The notes: generated by a model from the sequence alone, not told the origin. A stretch of 64,000 nt of DNA from Bdellovibrio sp. BCCA (GCF_037996825.1 NZ_JBBNAC010000002.1:62001-126000); one strand, 5' to 3'. Positions 1 through 9,185 are shown, counted from the stretch's first letter. Program-made: numbers and translations.

Positions 1-9
1 AAGCTTGCC

Positions 10-1407
10 ATGTTGAGCGAAGACTACCAAGAAAAGGTGTCCGTGGCTGTTGAAGTGACCATGGATAATGGGGCATCAATCAACTACCTTTTCGTTCCGG
101 AAGAACACTCCCTGTTCTCCCTAGCAGAAGACTTACGGATTAGTTGGGGTCCTAAGCTTCGTACTTCCAAGAACACAGAGTTCTCAATCTCCCATATTGA
201 AGACATGCCTTGGACCCAAGAACAGTTGGTGGACCTTCTGGCAAGTCTCGTCGATCTATCCAGGTGGACCCAACCAGAATTCAAAAAGATCAAGTCATCC
301 GGAGTTGTCCCGGCTTCCGCTTCTTATTCATTCAACGCGGACCTCCCCGCTGATGTCATAAATTCGATTATGGCAAAAGCATCGCACAAGGCCGTGGCTC
401 AAAATTATGCCAGAAGACTTTCAAGTCTCCCATACAGTCACTTGAATTCAGCGGACCTGGTAAACGAAGCGATCAAAGCCACCTCCGACATCCCTGGTTG
501 TGAAGTTACCCACTACACGGTCGACATGCTCAAAGATCTGGGTGCTGGGGCTTTCTGCGCGGTCGTACAAGGAACGAAAGATCCTCAAGGTGGGATTGTT
601 GTGGTCAAACGCCGCACGAACAAAACTAAACCCATTGTGTTGGTAGGGAAGGGCATCACCTTCGATACTGGTGGCCTTAACTTAAAGACGGACGGAGGAC
701 TTACCGGAATGCACCGAGATATGACGGGCGCAGCGGTAACACTCGGTTTATTCAAAGAGTTATGTTACGCACGTCCCGATCTCGATCTTTCCCTATATTT
801 AGCCATCGGGGAGAACATGATCAGTGAAAAATCCTTCCTCCCCGGAGATGTCGTGGAGGCCATGAATGGCAAAACCATTGAGATTGACGATACGGACGCG
901 GAGGGAAGACTCGTTCTTTACGACACACTTTTACTTGCGGAACGCGAAATCTTATCCAAGAAAGCGGTTGTAATCACCGTGGCTACCCTTACGGGATCGT
1001 GCGTGGATGTGGCGGGGCCGAGGCGGGCGGTTGTGGCCACGAATCGCGAAAAACTTTGGGAAGTCCTTTATGCCGTCGGAAAGAAGAGTGCTGAGCGTGT
1101 AGTTCCAGTTCCTATTGATGATGAATTCGAGGACGAACTTAAAACAAGTCTCATCGCTGATAGTACACAGAATACCGGACACTCAGCTGAGCACTGTTAC
1201 GCAGCTGCCTTCTTAGCTTCGGCGGTTAATGAGGAAAAGACATTCATCCACCTGGATATTGGTGGCACGGAGTTCGCGGCGGACGGACTTGGCCTTGTTA
1301 ATACGGCGGTTACTGGGTTTGGTTGTAGGTTCCTTTATCAACTTATTGATGAAGAGCTGTCTCCCTTGACAGTAAAGAAATTAAAAAAGGATCACCATGA
1401 AAAATAA
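10..1407 (+). CDS. M17 leucyl aminopeptidase family protein
   Basis: Cytosolic metallo-aminopeptidase that removes N-terminal residues from peptides using two divalent metals. The M17 hallmarks are visible: Lys214 and Asp219 in GKGITFDTGG, Asp237 in the following HRDMTG stretch, and DTDAEGRL at 294-301 with catalytic Arg300 (most relatives have NTDAEGRL). The length, 465 residues, is slightly short for the family. The reading frame is open to the left edge of the window, so the true start may lie upstream. A 34-codon ORF overlaps its end. Confidence 0.9.
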   Translation: MLSEDYQEKVSVAVEVTMDNGASINYLFVPEEHSLFSLAEDLRISWGPKLRTSKNTEFSISHIEDMPWTQEQLVDLLASLVDLSRWTQPEFKKIKSSGVVPASASYSFNADLPADVINSIMAKASHKAVAQNYARRLSSLPYSHLNSADLVNEAIKATSDIPGCEVTHYTVDMLKDLGAGAFCAVVQGTKDPQGGIVVVKRRTNKTKPIVLVGKGITFDTGGLNLKTDGGLTGMHRDMTGAAVTLGLFKELCYARPDLDLSLYLAIGENMISEKSFLPGDVVEAMNGKTIEIDDTDAEGRLVLYDTLLLAEREILSKKAVVITVATLTGSCVDVAGPRRAVVATNREKLWEVLYAVGKKSAERVVPVPIDDEFEDELKTSLIADSTQNTGHSAEHCYAAAFLASAVNEEKTFIHLDIGGTEFAADGLGLVNTAVTGFGCRFLYQLIDEELSPLTVKKLKKDHHEK

Positions 1408-1501
1408 TGCATTCGGTGTGATTGGACCAAATCCAAGCTTCTTTGATATGTGCTCCAGTGCAATCATTCTCGCTAAGGGTGAAAACAGATATGAATTATA
1501 A
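1397..1501 (+). CDS. small hypothetical protein overlapping the peptidase stop
   Basis: A 34-codon ORF beginning MKNNAFGVIG. It starts 11 nt before the end of the M17 peptidase gene in another frame, with an AAGGA-like site just upstream, so it could be translationally coupled. No family is recognised. It has no membrane segment and a single Cys, and is a candidate only. Confidence 0.3.
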   Translation: MKNNAFGVIGPNPSFFDMCSSAIILAKGENRYEL

Positions 1502-1532
1502 CTTTTTGTGAAGCATTGGGACTTCCTGTAAT

Positions 1533-1559
1533 TACTGTTTTCTAGACTCCTCCCATTTA
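1533..1559 (+). promoter_or_regulatory. CCCATTTA-class promoter P1 (leaderless)
   Basis: Upstream box ACTGTTTT at 1534-1541 and downstream box CCCATTTA at 1552-1559, offset 18 nt. The last A of the box is 7 nt before the ATG at 1566, where a -10 element would place the transcript start, and no Shine-Dalgarno site is present. Confidence 0.6.
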
Positions 1560-1565
1560 TATCGA

Positions 1566-2438
1566 ATGAAAATCATTCTGTTAAATGACCAACATTACGG
1601 CTGCTCTGGTACTCGAAGCGTGAAAATCCACGAACAATTCATTAGTCTTCTCGCGGATAAAATTGTGTTCCACGGTGTTGAGTTGATTTTGGTTGCAGGG
1701 GATACCGGAACAACCAAGCAAGATGACTTGGAGAAGTTCTTTAAGCTCCTTAGATCAAAGGTCTCCATTCCCGTACTTATAGTGTTTGGAAACCATTGTT
1801 ATTGGGACGAAAATCCTCCACATCCATTGAAAGCACCTCGAACATACCATCAACTCAGGGAACTTCATGATGAACTATGCCGAGAATTCGATCTTCACTA
1901 CCTGGAAAATGGCCCATTTAAGCTGCGAAATATCCAGTTCAGTGGCTATGATGGATGGTATCGATCAATCAATCCTGTAACAAACGATGTCGACTCCCCA
2001 ACTCACGCTTACATGAGAAGGACAATCGAAGGTGTCCCAACTCATTTGTATTTGAATGCTAGAGCACACAAGGAGTGTGAGAGAGTATTAAATGAGGCCT
2101 CTCCGGTAATGGTTAACGTGTGCGTTTCGCACTTTGATTCTACAACGACGGAGCAACTTTCTCATGGATTGGATGGTTATGATCCGCGCCGTGGGGATAA
2201 TCGACACCTTCAGGCACTAAGTGAATTGTATGACTTCATTTTCTACGGCCATACACACCGTGCAATAGATGAGAAATTTGGGAAGGCTCGTATCCTTTCA
2301 TCGGGCAGTGATTACCTACATCCTGTTGGACTTGTGGTGAACATTCCGGAATCTCCGGATGGTTGCCGTGCAGATGAATCTCCGGTGATTGAGCGGTTTC
2401 ACTTATCTTGGACCAAACGCACATCAGACCATTATTGA
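1566..2438 (+). CDS. calcineurin-like metallophosphoesterase
   Basis: Predicted soluble dinuclear-metal phosphoesterase of 290 residues. The family signature appears in order: D8-x-H10 near the N-terminus, GD at 45-46 (VAGDTG), GNH (FGNHCYW), an isolated H (VSHFD) and GHTH (FYGHTHRA). The substrate cannot be told; relatives act on nucleotides, proteins or DNA ends. The ATG has no ribosome-binding site but sits 7 nt after promoter box P1, which suggests a leaderless mRNA. A second, divergent phosphoesterase of this superfamily lies at 49373. Confidence 0.85.
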   Translation: MKIILLNDQHYGCSGTRSVKIHEQFISLLADKIVFHGVELILVAGDTGTTKQDDLEKFFKLLRSKVSIPVLIVFGNHCYWDENPPHPLKAPRTYHQLRELHDELCREFDLHYLENGPFKLRNIQFSGYDGWYRSINPVTNDVDSPTHAYMRRTIEGVPTHLYLNARAHKECERVLNEASPVMVNVCVSHFDSTTTEQLSHGLDGYDPRRGDNRHLQALSELYDFIFYGHTHRAIDEKFGKARILSSGSDYLHPVGLVVNIPESPDGCRADESPVIERFHLSWTKRTSDHY

Positions 2439-2442
2439 CTAC

Positions 2443-2468
2443 CTCATTATTGGCATCACCCCTATTTA
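2443..2468 (+). promoter_or_regulatory. CCCATTTA-class promoter P2
   Basis: Boxes TCATTATT (2444-2451) and CCTATTTA (2461-2468, preceded by CC) with the standard 18-nt offset. It lies just after the phosphoesterase stop and upstream of the gene at 2512. Confidence 0.55.
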
Positions 2469-2511
2469 CCGGGAGTAGAAGAATTTGCCCTGATTTATGA
2501 AGGAGAAAACC

Positions 2512-2775
2512 ATGAGCAAAAGTACAACTTACAAAATGAGAGCTGAGTGTCGTACTGACGTTAGTAGAATGATGAGTGTTGTCCAATTCTCCGATCTAAA
2601 TATTAAGCCTATTACAATTGATGGAAGAGAATTCCCAGACGTTGAAGTTACATTTGATTCAAAAATGGATCTGAAGGAAATCATCAGCAAGCTGAATAAA
2701 ATTCCAGATGGTCACGTCATGGCCGAATCAATAAATTTCCTTGAGCATTACGACGGGACGAGAAGGGATCTATAA
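2512..2775 (+). CDS. hypothetical protein
   Basis: An 87-residue soluble protein of unknown function with mixed charge. It contains an IDGREFPDVEV stretch and a helical DLKEIISKLN stretch. The ATG at 2512 is preferred over the in-frame upstream codon because AAGGAGAAAACC lies directly in front. Promoter P2 precedes it, so it probably starts a short transcription unit with the genes at 2815 and 3390. Confidence 0.6.
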   Translation: MSKSTTYKMRAECRTDVSRMMSVVQFSDLNIKPITIDGREFPDVEVTFDSKMDLKEIISKLNKIPDGHVMAESINFLEHYDGTRRDL

Positions 2776-2814
2776 TAGACTTCATCATCGTTTGTTTGGA
2801 ATAAAGGAGCATTT

Positions 2815-3393
2815 GTGATTCAAATCAAAGTTGCCAAGATCGATAAAAATTCCGGCATGTGCGAAGGGACAACTGAAGATGGTCGTTTAGTTACCTTTAG
2901 CCAATACAAAATTCAAGACGGTGATCGCACTCAGTCGACCATCTATAAATTGCAGCCGGGAGTAATTCTTTACGCCGATTCAAAGAATTTGGACACTGGA
3001 GTTGTAGGTGGATACCTATACACTTCCCCTCTGGAAAAAATGAATATCACACTTTCTATTTTGAGAGACCTCTATTCGATAGATCGCGAACAACCTCTTA
3101 TTGGCGACTGGGTGATCGATGAAGATCGCAAAATGAAGAGGTTAAGGCATTATACAGATGGCACACTTCAGTTGGTCGTTGGTTCGTTCCACTTTTGCCC
3201 AACAGATGAAGAAGAGCGAGAGCCATCAGTTACACTCTCAGCAGGCGTTCCAGACTATGAAAAGCGGTCGGTGTTGATCGATACCGGGAAAATGGCACTT
3301 GCTGAATTTTGGACTTTTAAAGACTTCGATGTGAAGGCTGAAAATCGAGTGAACATCGAGGTCCCTGTAAAGATTTGGAAGATTAGATCGTGA
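2815..3393 (+). CDS. hypothetical protein
   Basis: A 192-residue protein starting at GTG behind AAAGGAG. It looks beta-rich, with alternating short hydrophobic strands (for example LVTFSQYKIQDGD) and no signal peptide or membrane segment. No family is recognised. Its TGA overlaps the GTG of the next small ORF, suggesting coupled translation. The 39 bp upstream show no clear promoter, so it may be read from P2. Confidence 0.6.
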   Translation: MIQIKVAKIDKNSGMCEGTTEDGRLVTFSQYKIQDGDRTQSTIYKLQPGVILYADSKNLDTGVVGGYLYTSPLEKMNITLSILRDLYSIDREQPLIGDWVIDEDRKMKRLRHYTDGTLQLVVGSFHFCPTDEEEREPSVTLSAGVPDYEKRSVLIDTGKMALAEFWTFKDFDVKAENRVNIEVPVKIWKIRS

Positions 3394-3566
3394 GTAATGC
3401 ATCAGACTACAAACTAATTCTAATAACTCCTACCCTTTCTGGGAGGGTTATAGTTGTCGAAAATCAGTACTTTAAGGATCGTTTTAGAGAAAGTGCAAAC
3501 CAACTAAAACGAATCATCGAAAAACATTCTGGACGAAAGCGGCGGACTAACAATACAGAATTATGA
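3390..3566 (+). CDS. small hypothetical protein
   Basis: A 58-codon ORF whose GTG overlaps the preceding TGA. It is basic at the C-terminus (KHSGRKRRTNN) and has a beta-like N-terminal half (YKLILITPTLSGRVIVV). The protein-like composition and coupling favour a real gene. The ribosome-binding site is weak and no family is recognised. Confidence 0.5.
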   Translation: MSNASDYKLILITPTLSGRVIVVENQYFKDRFRESANQLKRIIEKHSGRKRRTNNTEL

Positions 3567-3591
3567 TCATTTCTGCTCTAGTCCCTATTTA
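3566..3591 (+). promoter_or_regulatory. CCCATTTA-class promoter P3
   Basis: ATCATTT at 3566 and CCTATTTA at 3584-3591 (preceded by TC), offset 18 nt. It lies 27 nt upstream of the ATG at 3618, leaving a short leader that contains GGAGG. Confidence 0.65.
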
Positions 3592-3617
3592 TTTGTTAGT
3601 AGAAAAACGGAGGAAAA

Positions 3618-4265
3618 ATGAAAGCTGTGTCTATGGCTATACTGTCTTTAGTGAATACTGAATTGATAAAAGAGAATTTGGTTCTGATTGTCTCTGATGT
3701 CATTGAAGATGAGCGCGGCCACACAATTATCTCCAATTACAGAATCACAAATCCTGATTTAGTAAAGCCCCACTATCGCTATTTCTTCATGAGAAATCTA
3801 AAACTCGCCCTGAAACTTCCGGTAGCCAACTCAGACAGGAGTCTCGTTGGCGTGATTGAGAATGGCGAAGTGAAAGCATATATCAATTTCAACGTCCTCG
3901 GTGAGTGCTTGTCCCTAGAGGTAAGGTGTTATCCACTACAAGTTCATGATGAGGAGCTGCCTAAGAAAGAGATTGAACAATATTGCAGAACGATCTCTGA
4001 TATCGCAAAAACAATACTTGTTGTCGGAAATGGAATGGATAGTCTAATTTGGAGCGCAAGCCAGCTGAATACTCAAGATGTCTTAAATTCTTACGGCTTT
4101 CTTATTAAGATGAATGAGAAATTGAACGCAGCTGCCATGTTCAATCGAATCACAAGGCATTCACTCAGTGATCAAAGCGACGCTGCATCGTTTTATGTTC
4201 TGAATTCGAAAATTAGTTCGTTGGAACGAACTCCAAATGGAATCACTGTCGAATTAGAAAAGTAA
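3618..4265 (+). CDS. hypothetical protein
   Basis: A 215-residue soluble protein of unknown function with no signal peptide or recognisable motif. The start is well supported by CGGAGGAAAA immediately upstream and by promoter P3. The N-terminal half is beta-like and the C-terminal half more helical and Asn/Ser-rich. It precedes the small membrane protein at 4326, from which it is separated by a possible weak promoter. Confidence 0.65.
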   Translation: MKAVSMAILSLVNTELIKENLVLIVSDVIEDERGHTIISNYRITNPDLVKPHYRYFFMRNLKLALKLPVANSDRSLVGVIENGEVKAYINFNVLGECLSLEVRCYPLQVHDEELPKKEIEQYCRTISDIAKTILVVGNGMDSLIWSASQLNTQDVLNSYGFLIKMNEKLNAAAMFNRITRHSLSDQSDAASFYVLNSKISSLERTPNGITVELEK

Positions 4266-4302
4266 ACCACTCCGACGATCTTCAATTAGTAGCGCAGCGA
4301 TT

Positions 4303-4312
4303 CTCCATTTTA
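4303..4312 (+). promoter_or_regulatory. possible degenerate CCCATTTA-class promoter P4
   Basis: CTCCATTTTA resembles the downstream box and lies 13 nt before the ATG at 4326, but the upstream ATCATTTT box is not recognisable at the right offset. Weak candidate. Confidence 0.25.
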
Positions 4313-4325
4313 ATAAAGGATTACT

Positions 4326-4700
4326 ATGACCATAACAACTGTTTCCATCATCATTCTTACAGTCGCATATTTCATATCCGGCGAGATCGTTTGTAAAAAA
4401 GTTTTGTTGAAAAAACTTCTTAGAATGAATGCGCCCGATCACATCAAGAAAAGACTCCATCACCTAGTAGAGAAATTCTCTCCAATTAAAGAGTTCTTCA
4501 AGATCACAAAAAGAATCTTTCTTGAACATGGGGAGGCTATCATAAGAGGGGTCCTTGGGGTGATCATTGGGGCCGGATACTTGACTTTGAGGGTTCTGTA
4601 TCTTCTGTTCTGGCCAATTCATCTATTCGGCGCGATTTTATCTCTTCGTCGTGCAGAGAAGGAATACGCAAAGAAAAGCGACCATCCTGCTGAAGAATAG
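4326..4700 (+). CDS. small inner-membrane protein, unknown
   Basis: A 124-residue protein with an N-terminal membrane segment (about 3-20), a basic amphipathic middle (KKVLLKKLLR onwards) and a second hydrophobic region (about 72-105) that could span once or twice. The C-terminus is charged (EKEYAKKSDH). An AAAGGA site precedes the ATG. No family is recognised. Confidence 0.65.
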   Translation: MTITTVSIIILTVAYFISGEIVCKKVLLKKLLRMNAPDHIKKRLHHLVEKFSPIKEFFKITKRIFLEHGEAIIRGVLGVIIGAGYLTLRVLYLLFWPIHLFGAILSLRRAEKEYAKKSDHPAEE

Positions 4701-4751
4701 CTCCAGACCATCATAATCTAGCTTCAAATGATCTATAGAACCCAATCGGTC

Positions 4752-4780
4752 TGGCTGAAGAAGTCACTTTCAGCCACCTT
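4752..4780 (+). terminator. hairpin, possible terminator
   Basis: An 8-bp stem, TGGCTGAA/TTCAGCCA, with a 9-nt loop, followed by CCTTTTC. It lies 50 nt after the gene ending at 4700. The U-tract is short. The rest of the gap 4701-4909 holds promoter P5 and nothing else I can support. Confidence 0.4.
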
Positions 4781-4856
4781 TTCATTGTACAAGAATCGTT
4801 CTAAACCCTTGTTTTTGCCCCAGAATGAGAATCTTCACCTCATAACAAAAAGTGTT

Positions 4857-4882
4857 GCTGGTTTTTGAACTCTCCCCATTTA
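4857..4882 (+). promoter_or_regulatory. CCCATTTA-class promoter P5
   Basis: CTGGTTTT at 4858-4865 and CCCCATTTA ending at 4882, offset 17 nt. It lies upstream of the lipoprotein gene at 4910. Confidence 0.6.
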
Positions 4883-4909
4883 AAGAGGTGAGGACCCTGG
4901 AGGTAACCC

Positions 4910-6619
4910 ATGAAACCTGCAAATACACGTTGGCATTCGATTTTAAAGCTTTCCGTGGTGATGCTTGCTACAGCGTTTGTGCTTACATCTTGCACTGCCG
5001 GAGATGAAGATAAATGCTCCGGCGTGAACAGTTTTGACCCAGTTTGCGGTGGAAAAGACATCGTTGATCCAAACATTCTAAACATCAACTACGCTGAGTC
5101 GAAGTATTTTGATGAAAATACGAACGAGTGGTCTTCGATTCGCAAAACAGATCTCGAAGAAACCATCCTTTACAAAGACATTCAGATTTATCCGCCAGTA
5201 GCAACCGCAACTCTCGATACGACTTTGGCCAACATCAAGCTGACCGAAGAAGGGGCGGCTAACGATGACCAAAAAAATCGCGCTTTCTATATCAAGCTTG
5301 AAGCGAAAGATGGTGTTTCTTATTTGTGCTCTTACAAAAAAACTAAGAATGGCACTGTCGTAGCGACAACTGATTGTACATTCAGTAAGATGGGCAATTA
5401 CGCGTATCTCCCCTTCATCAACAACAAATTTAACGGAAAAGTTTACGACGCAGGCGACCGCCTTGGTGACACGTTCGTAAATGAAATTACGATTGTCGCT
5501 CAGTACTCAGCAACACGCTCCTCATCTAAAACAATCAAGTTCAATTCAATAATTTCAGCTTCAAACACTGCTTATGTGATCGCTATGAGTGAGGCAATGC
5601 TTGATTTCTCAATTGAAAATCGTTGGGCTAAATACCACAAAAAGGTATCAAACAATAACGTAACCAATGACAACCTGGATCTTTTCAAACTTTCAGATAA
5701 GAAGGGTGCTGTTTCAAATCCAAATATCGACCTGCGTGTAATCTTTAAAGAAAGTCCACGCATCACAATCGAGCAGGAAGTGTTCATGGAAGTTCCTATC
5801 GATATGAACAAGTACGCTTCCTCTAAAGAGATTTCACCTCTTCGTGGATTTGAGTTCCGTCAGCACTTGATCTCAGTGAACTCTCAAGTAGATTTCATGC
5901 ACAAAATCACAGTTGGCGGATATGACTTGGTTAACAGCGGCTTAGAGTGGAAACGTGAAAGCTTCCCATCAGCGGTCCCATTGGACGTTCGTGTAGTGGC
6001 AAATTTGACCCAGAATGCACTTTACACAAATCCTCATTCAACAACTCTTCTCCAGCCTCTGAAGCCAAGCTGCGTTCTTGAAAAGAACTTAGCTTTTGAT
6101 CCGGTAAAAGAGGATGAAGACAAGGTTAAGAATGCAAATCTCGGTAAATGGCAGGGTACATGTCAGATCGACCAAAACAGAACCGTCGTGGTTGACGAGC
6201 CGAATTCCTCTTCTAATACCGTTCTTTTGAAGGATAGTTGGTACAATGCATTTGATTACATTCCCCTTCGTTCTAACAAGAATGCTATTGGATCGATGTA
6301 CGGTGTAAAGAAGATCACTTTCAAGGTGCAAGCCTGCTTTAAGGTTCAAACTCGTGCCGACAATGACAACTCTGAATTCAGCTGGGCAAGTGTCTCTTCA
6401 GGTGGATCCAATTGTGGCGACAGTACAAGTTCATCTGACTGGGTTTATGTGAACTACAGCAAAACATACTCACTCACGAATGATCTTGAGAAGTACGGTA
6501 ACGATCCGGAGCTTAAGAATCTTCTGGATAAGCTCCGCGTTGCATACCCCGTTAATGACTCAGCCATCAAGTTCAATGGTGAAGTCCTAAACGGCGACCA
6601 AGTAAAACACATCTACTAA
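4910..6619 (+). CDS. large predicted lipoprotein
   Basis: A 569-residue envelope protein. A basic N-terminus, a hydrophobic stretch (about 14-26) and lipobox LTSC with Cys about 28 predict processing by signal peptidase II. The mature part is acidic near its start, with Cys pairs (DKCSGVNSFDPVCGG) and beta-rich sequence after that. No domain is recognised. It begins with GGAGGTAACCC before the ATG and promoter P5, and ends before a GC-rich hairpin. Confidence 0.8.
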   Translation: MKPANTRWHSILKLSVVMLATAFVLTSCTAGDEDKCSGVNSFDPVCGGKDIVDPNILNINYAESKYFDENTNEWSSIRKTDLEETILYKDIQIYPPVATATLDTTLANIKLTEEGAANDDQKNRAFYIKLEAKDGVSYLCSYKKTKNGTVVATTDCTFSKMGNYAYLPFINNKFNGKVYDAGDRLGDTFVNEITIVAQYSATRSSSKTIKFNSIISASNTAYVIAMSEAMLDFSIENRWAKYHKKVSNNNVTNDNLDLFKLSDKKGAVSNPNIDLRVIFKESPRITIEQEVFMEVPIDMNKYASSKEISPLRGFEFRQHLISVNSQVDFMHKITVGGYDLVNSGLEWKRESFPSAVPLDVRVVANLTQNALYTNPHSTTLLQPLKPSCVLEKNLAFDPVKEDEDKVKNANLGKWQGTCQIDQNRTVVVDEPNSSSNTVLLKDSWYNAFDYIPLRSNKNAIGSMYGVKKITFKVQACFKVQTRADNDNSEFSWASVSSGGSNCGDSTSSSDWVYVNYSKTYSLTNDLEKYGNDPELKNLLDKLRVAYPVNDSAIKFNGEVLNGDQVKHIY

Positions 6620-6633
6620 TCCTAATATCTAAA

Positions 6634-6652
6634 GCTCCCCATGAAGGGGAGC
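6634..6652 (+). terminator. GC-rich hairpin after the lipoprotein gene
   Basis: Perfect 7-bp stem GCTCCCC/GGGGAGC with loop ATGAA, 15 nt after the stop at 6619. There is no U-run, so it may stabilise the mRNA 3' end rather than terminate. Confidence 0.45.
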
Positions 6653-6682
6653 AATTCTGTCAGCTGAAAACAGGAGGTTTTT

Positions 6683-6898
6683 ATGAACAGCATTCCAACT
6701 ATGGCAAATGGTGACGACGCAAGAAAAGCGCTTAAGAGATTACAAGAGCGCGGCAACCTCAATGACTCTAAAGGTCTCCTGAAACAAGACGCCGCAATCA
6801 TTGAAATGAGAAATCAAAGCTTCGACGACGTTGCAAACGAAATCAAGGATCTATCAGAACAGGATTGGGAAACATTCGTTAAATACAATTTATTGTAA
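6683..6898 (+). CDS. small hypothetical protein
   Basis: A 71-residue, largely helical, soluble protein preceded by ACAGGAGG. The sequence (RKALKRLQER... DVANEIKDLSEQDWETF) suggests a small helical bundle. It is followed after 17 nt by the gene at 6916 and probably opens a four- or five-gene operon running to 9422. Confidence 0.55.
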   Translation: MNSIPTMANGDDARKALKRLQERGNLNDSKGLLKQDAAIIEMRNQSFDDVANEIKDLSEQDWETFVKYNLL

Positions 6899-6915
6899 GG
6901 AGGTAATTCGACCCT

Positions 6916-7701
6916 GTGGACATTCAAACAAAGAGTCTGTTGGCGATAACTTTGACGTTCTTTTCAATGTTGTATCTCTTTATGCGAGATATGAATGAAA
7001 TGTTTTTGTTTCCTCAACAAACCACTGCCTCCATTAATCAGGTTGAAGAACACATCGTCGCTAAGATTACTAATGAGAGACGAATAGGAGCCATCTCTAA
7101 ATCTACAATTCAGGAAAAGAAAGTTGAAAAACGGCATGTTGCTGAAGCTCCATCGTACCAGGAGAATCCTGCCTGCTTGATGCCTGATGATATCGTCACA
7201 TGTCTAGTGGACAATCGCTTAGCTACAACATGTCTTCTTGAAAGTGATTCGTTTAGCTTAAATGATCTTTACCCTCATTCAGAAATTTATCCAGACAGAG
7301 AAAAGTATGAGTCTCTTCAATTGATTAGCGACAATCTAATGCGTGGTCAAAAGATCGCTGAAGAGGAAGAGCAAGATGAATACTTATTTCTCAAGCGGCG
7401 ATCAGCCGTAATCTGTGTGACATTCAGAGATCAATGTATTGACGCTGAAAAAAGCAAACTTGTTCGTTTTGGGGAGCCTGAATTCTTCAATCTTTTGAGT
7501 GTATTCACACCATCTGAATTATCTGACTACATTCAGTTAAGGTCGAGTCAAGAATCGCATCTTGGCTGCCAGCCAGTATATGTGGGCTCTGACGATCCAG
7601 AAATGATTTACAGGGCCATAGAAGATCTAGAAAAAGCTCAATCACAAACCCCAAACCATACAGGAGGCACGTATCATGAAGACAGAAAAGATTTTCCTTA
7701 G
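6916..7701 (+). CDS. membrane-anchored hypothetical protein
   Basis: A 261-residue protein with one N-terminal membrane segment (about 8-24) followed by a long hydrophilic domain, probably periplasmic, containing about six Cys (PACLMPDDIVTCLVDN, TTCLLES, ICVTFRDQCID). The start is GTG with AAGGAGG unusually far (12 nt) upstream, so it is the least certain start in this operon. It overlaps the next gene by 26 nt. Confidence 0.6.
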   Translation: MDIQTKSLLAITLTFFSMLYLFMRDMNEMFLFPQQTTASINQVEEHIVAKITNERRIGAISKSTIQEKKVEKRHVAEAPSYQENPACLMPDDIVTCLVDNRLATTCLLESDSFSLNDLYPHSEIYPDREKYESLQLISDNLMRGQKIAEEEEQDEYLFLKRRSAVICVTFRDQCIDAEKSKLVRFGEPEFFNLLSVFTPSELSDYIQLRSSQESHLGCQPVYVGSDDPEMIYRAIEDLEKAQSQTPNHTGGTYHEDRKDFP

Positions 7702-8110
7702 ATCTGGTTCAACAATCAATGTCCCGTCAACGGCCTACGCGCGACAAGTTCGAAAACTCGAACGGGAAGGTGCGACCACCTCCGATGCGCAAGGTATGGC
7801 AGATCTTCATTTCATCAAAAAGTTTATGGCTCGAGTGAAGGAATTCTCTGAGAAGAATCATGAGGAATTAATGGTTCTAAGAAAAGCAGTAGATTCGTTT
7901 CATAAGGTAAATGCTGAAGCGGCACCAAAAGTGAGTCAGTCAATGCTCGAAGTATCTCAAGGTATTGGAGACGCCAGTTCAATCGAGAATGTAGTCACAG
8001 CTATTCAACTAATGATTAAGTACGATATTGAAGTGGTTGGCCACACTATTGATGAACTAAAACACTGTTCAGATAAACTACTCGCTTTGTGCGACCTATC
8101 GTCAAAGTAA
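7676..8110 (+). CDS. hypothetical helical protein
   Basis: A 144-residue soluble, mostly helical protein with a basic N-terminal region (TAYARQVRKLEREG) and heptad-like helices from about 45 to 135, suggesting a coiled coil. GGAGGCACGTATC precedes the ATG. The overlap with the upstream gene indicates translational coupling. No family is recognised. Confidence 0.6.
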   Translation: MKTEKIFLRSGSTINVPSTAYARQVRKLEREGATTSDAQGMADLHFIKKFMARVKEFSEKNHEELMVLRKAVDSFHKVNAEAAPKVSQSMLEVSQGIGDASSIENVVTAIQLMIKYDIEVVGHTIDELKHCSDKLLALCDLSSK

Positions 8111-8123
8111 AAGAGGAGCTCGT

Positions 8124-9173
8124 ATGCTTAAAATGATCATGTTATTGTTTTCATTCTTCCTGTCAGCTTGCGGTGTTTACAATCTGGAAATCAGTAAATT
8201 ACGACCCGACAAGGAGCCGGATCCGAAAGTGTTCGACAATCTTCTTCCAAATAAGGTGGTACGGAATGACCTGTCGAGCCCATCAATTACCAATATTCGC
8301 AACCTTACTGGTACTCCTTTAAGCGCTGGGGATCACAATGAGACGGGAGGGTTTGTTGTTGATGCGAACTGTACTGCAACTGGCGGTGCCGTTTTTGTGG
8401 TTACAATGTTAAAGTCGCCGGGCGCTCCGGATCCCGTGAAATTATCCGTTCAATCAGCCCCATGCGACACTTCTGGCTCAGTTAATCAGATCATTAACAT
8501 GAATCATGGGGAGTTTGGTGAACTTCTTCTTAAGGTGACTCAGGAGAGATCATCAGGTTCAGAAGATATTTCCCCATATGAAACTTCAATAACCATGATC
8601 TCATCACTGCCACTTCCAACTGTGATTTCTATTGTTCCTAACCTTGCTGAGCCAAATGGCGGAATCAATATTACAATAGGCTGTAAAGAAGGTGAAAAGT
8701 ACGTTTTAGATAGCAGCCTCATGTTCCTAGGTGAAGATCCGGAACCGAAGGTCTGCCCAGCTTCTAATATCATTGTTTGGACAGTTCCTCCTTCATCTAT
8801 TTCTCTTACTGATACTGCGATTTTTGATTTTATCCCGCTCGACAGAAATGATAGCCCTTTTCCTCATCGTGCAATGAGCAGAAGTATGCCAGAAGTACTC
8901 GCGCCACCAGTACTTACGACAGCTTCTCTTGGCGGGCCCGGAAACTTAGATGTAACTGGGCAATGTAAACCAAACACTCCGGTGGAATTATTGGTTACTG
9001 AACCAGGAGGTGGAACAAAAACGAGCATGAGAGTGAATTGCTCACCTGATGGTGTTATGGCTATTTCATTTCCTCCTGGAGGATACGATCCTGCAAGTGC
9101 AGTTCAGGTAATGCATTATTTGGACGCAAGTGGAATCCGCAGTCAGTTAAGCAATTCTGTTCTAATAAATTAA
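8124..9173 (+). CDS. predicted lipoprotein with repeated beta-sandwich-like modules
   Basis: A 349-residue lipoprotein with a short signal sequence and lipobox LSAC (Cys16). The mature part contains Pro/Gly/Thr-rich beta segments with spaced Cys pairs. Similar phrases recur (GGINITIGCKEGE and GGPGNLDVTGQCKPN), suggesting two or three related Ig-like modules. It lies in the 6683-9422 operon, with AGAGGAGCT before the ATG. Confidence 0.7.
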   Translation: MLKMIMLLFSFFLSACGVYNLEISKLRPDKEPDPKVFDNLLPNKVVRNDLSSPSITNIRNLTGTPLSAGDHNETGGFVVDANCTATGGAVFVVTMLKSPGAPDPVKLSVQSAPCDTSGSVNQIINMNHGEFGELLLKVTQERSSGSEDISPYETSITMISSLPLPTVISIVPNLAEPNGGINITIGCKEGEKYVLDSSLMFLGEDPEPKVCPASNIIVWTVPPSSISLTDTAIFDFIPLDRNDSPFPHRAMSRSMPEVLAPPVLTTASLGGPGNLDVTGQCKPNTPVELLVTEPGGGTKTSMRVNCSPDGVMAISFPPGGYDPASAVQVMHYLDASGIRSQLSNSVLIN

Positions 9174-9185
9174 CAAGGAGAACCT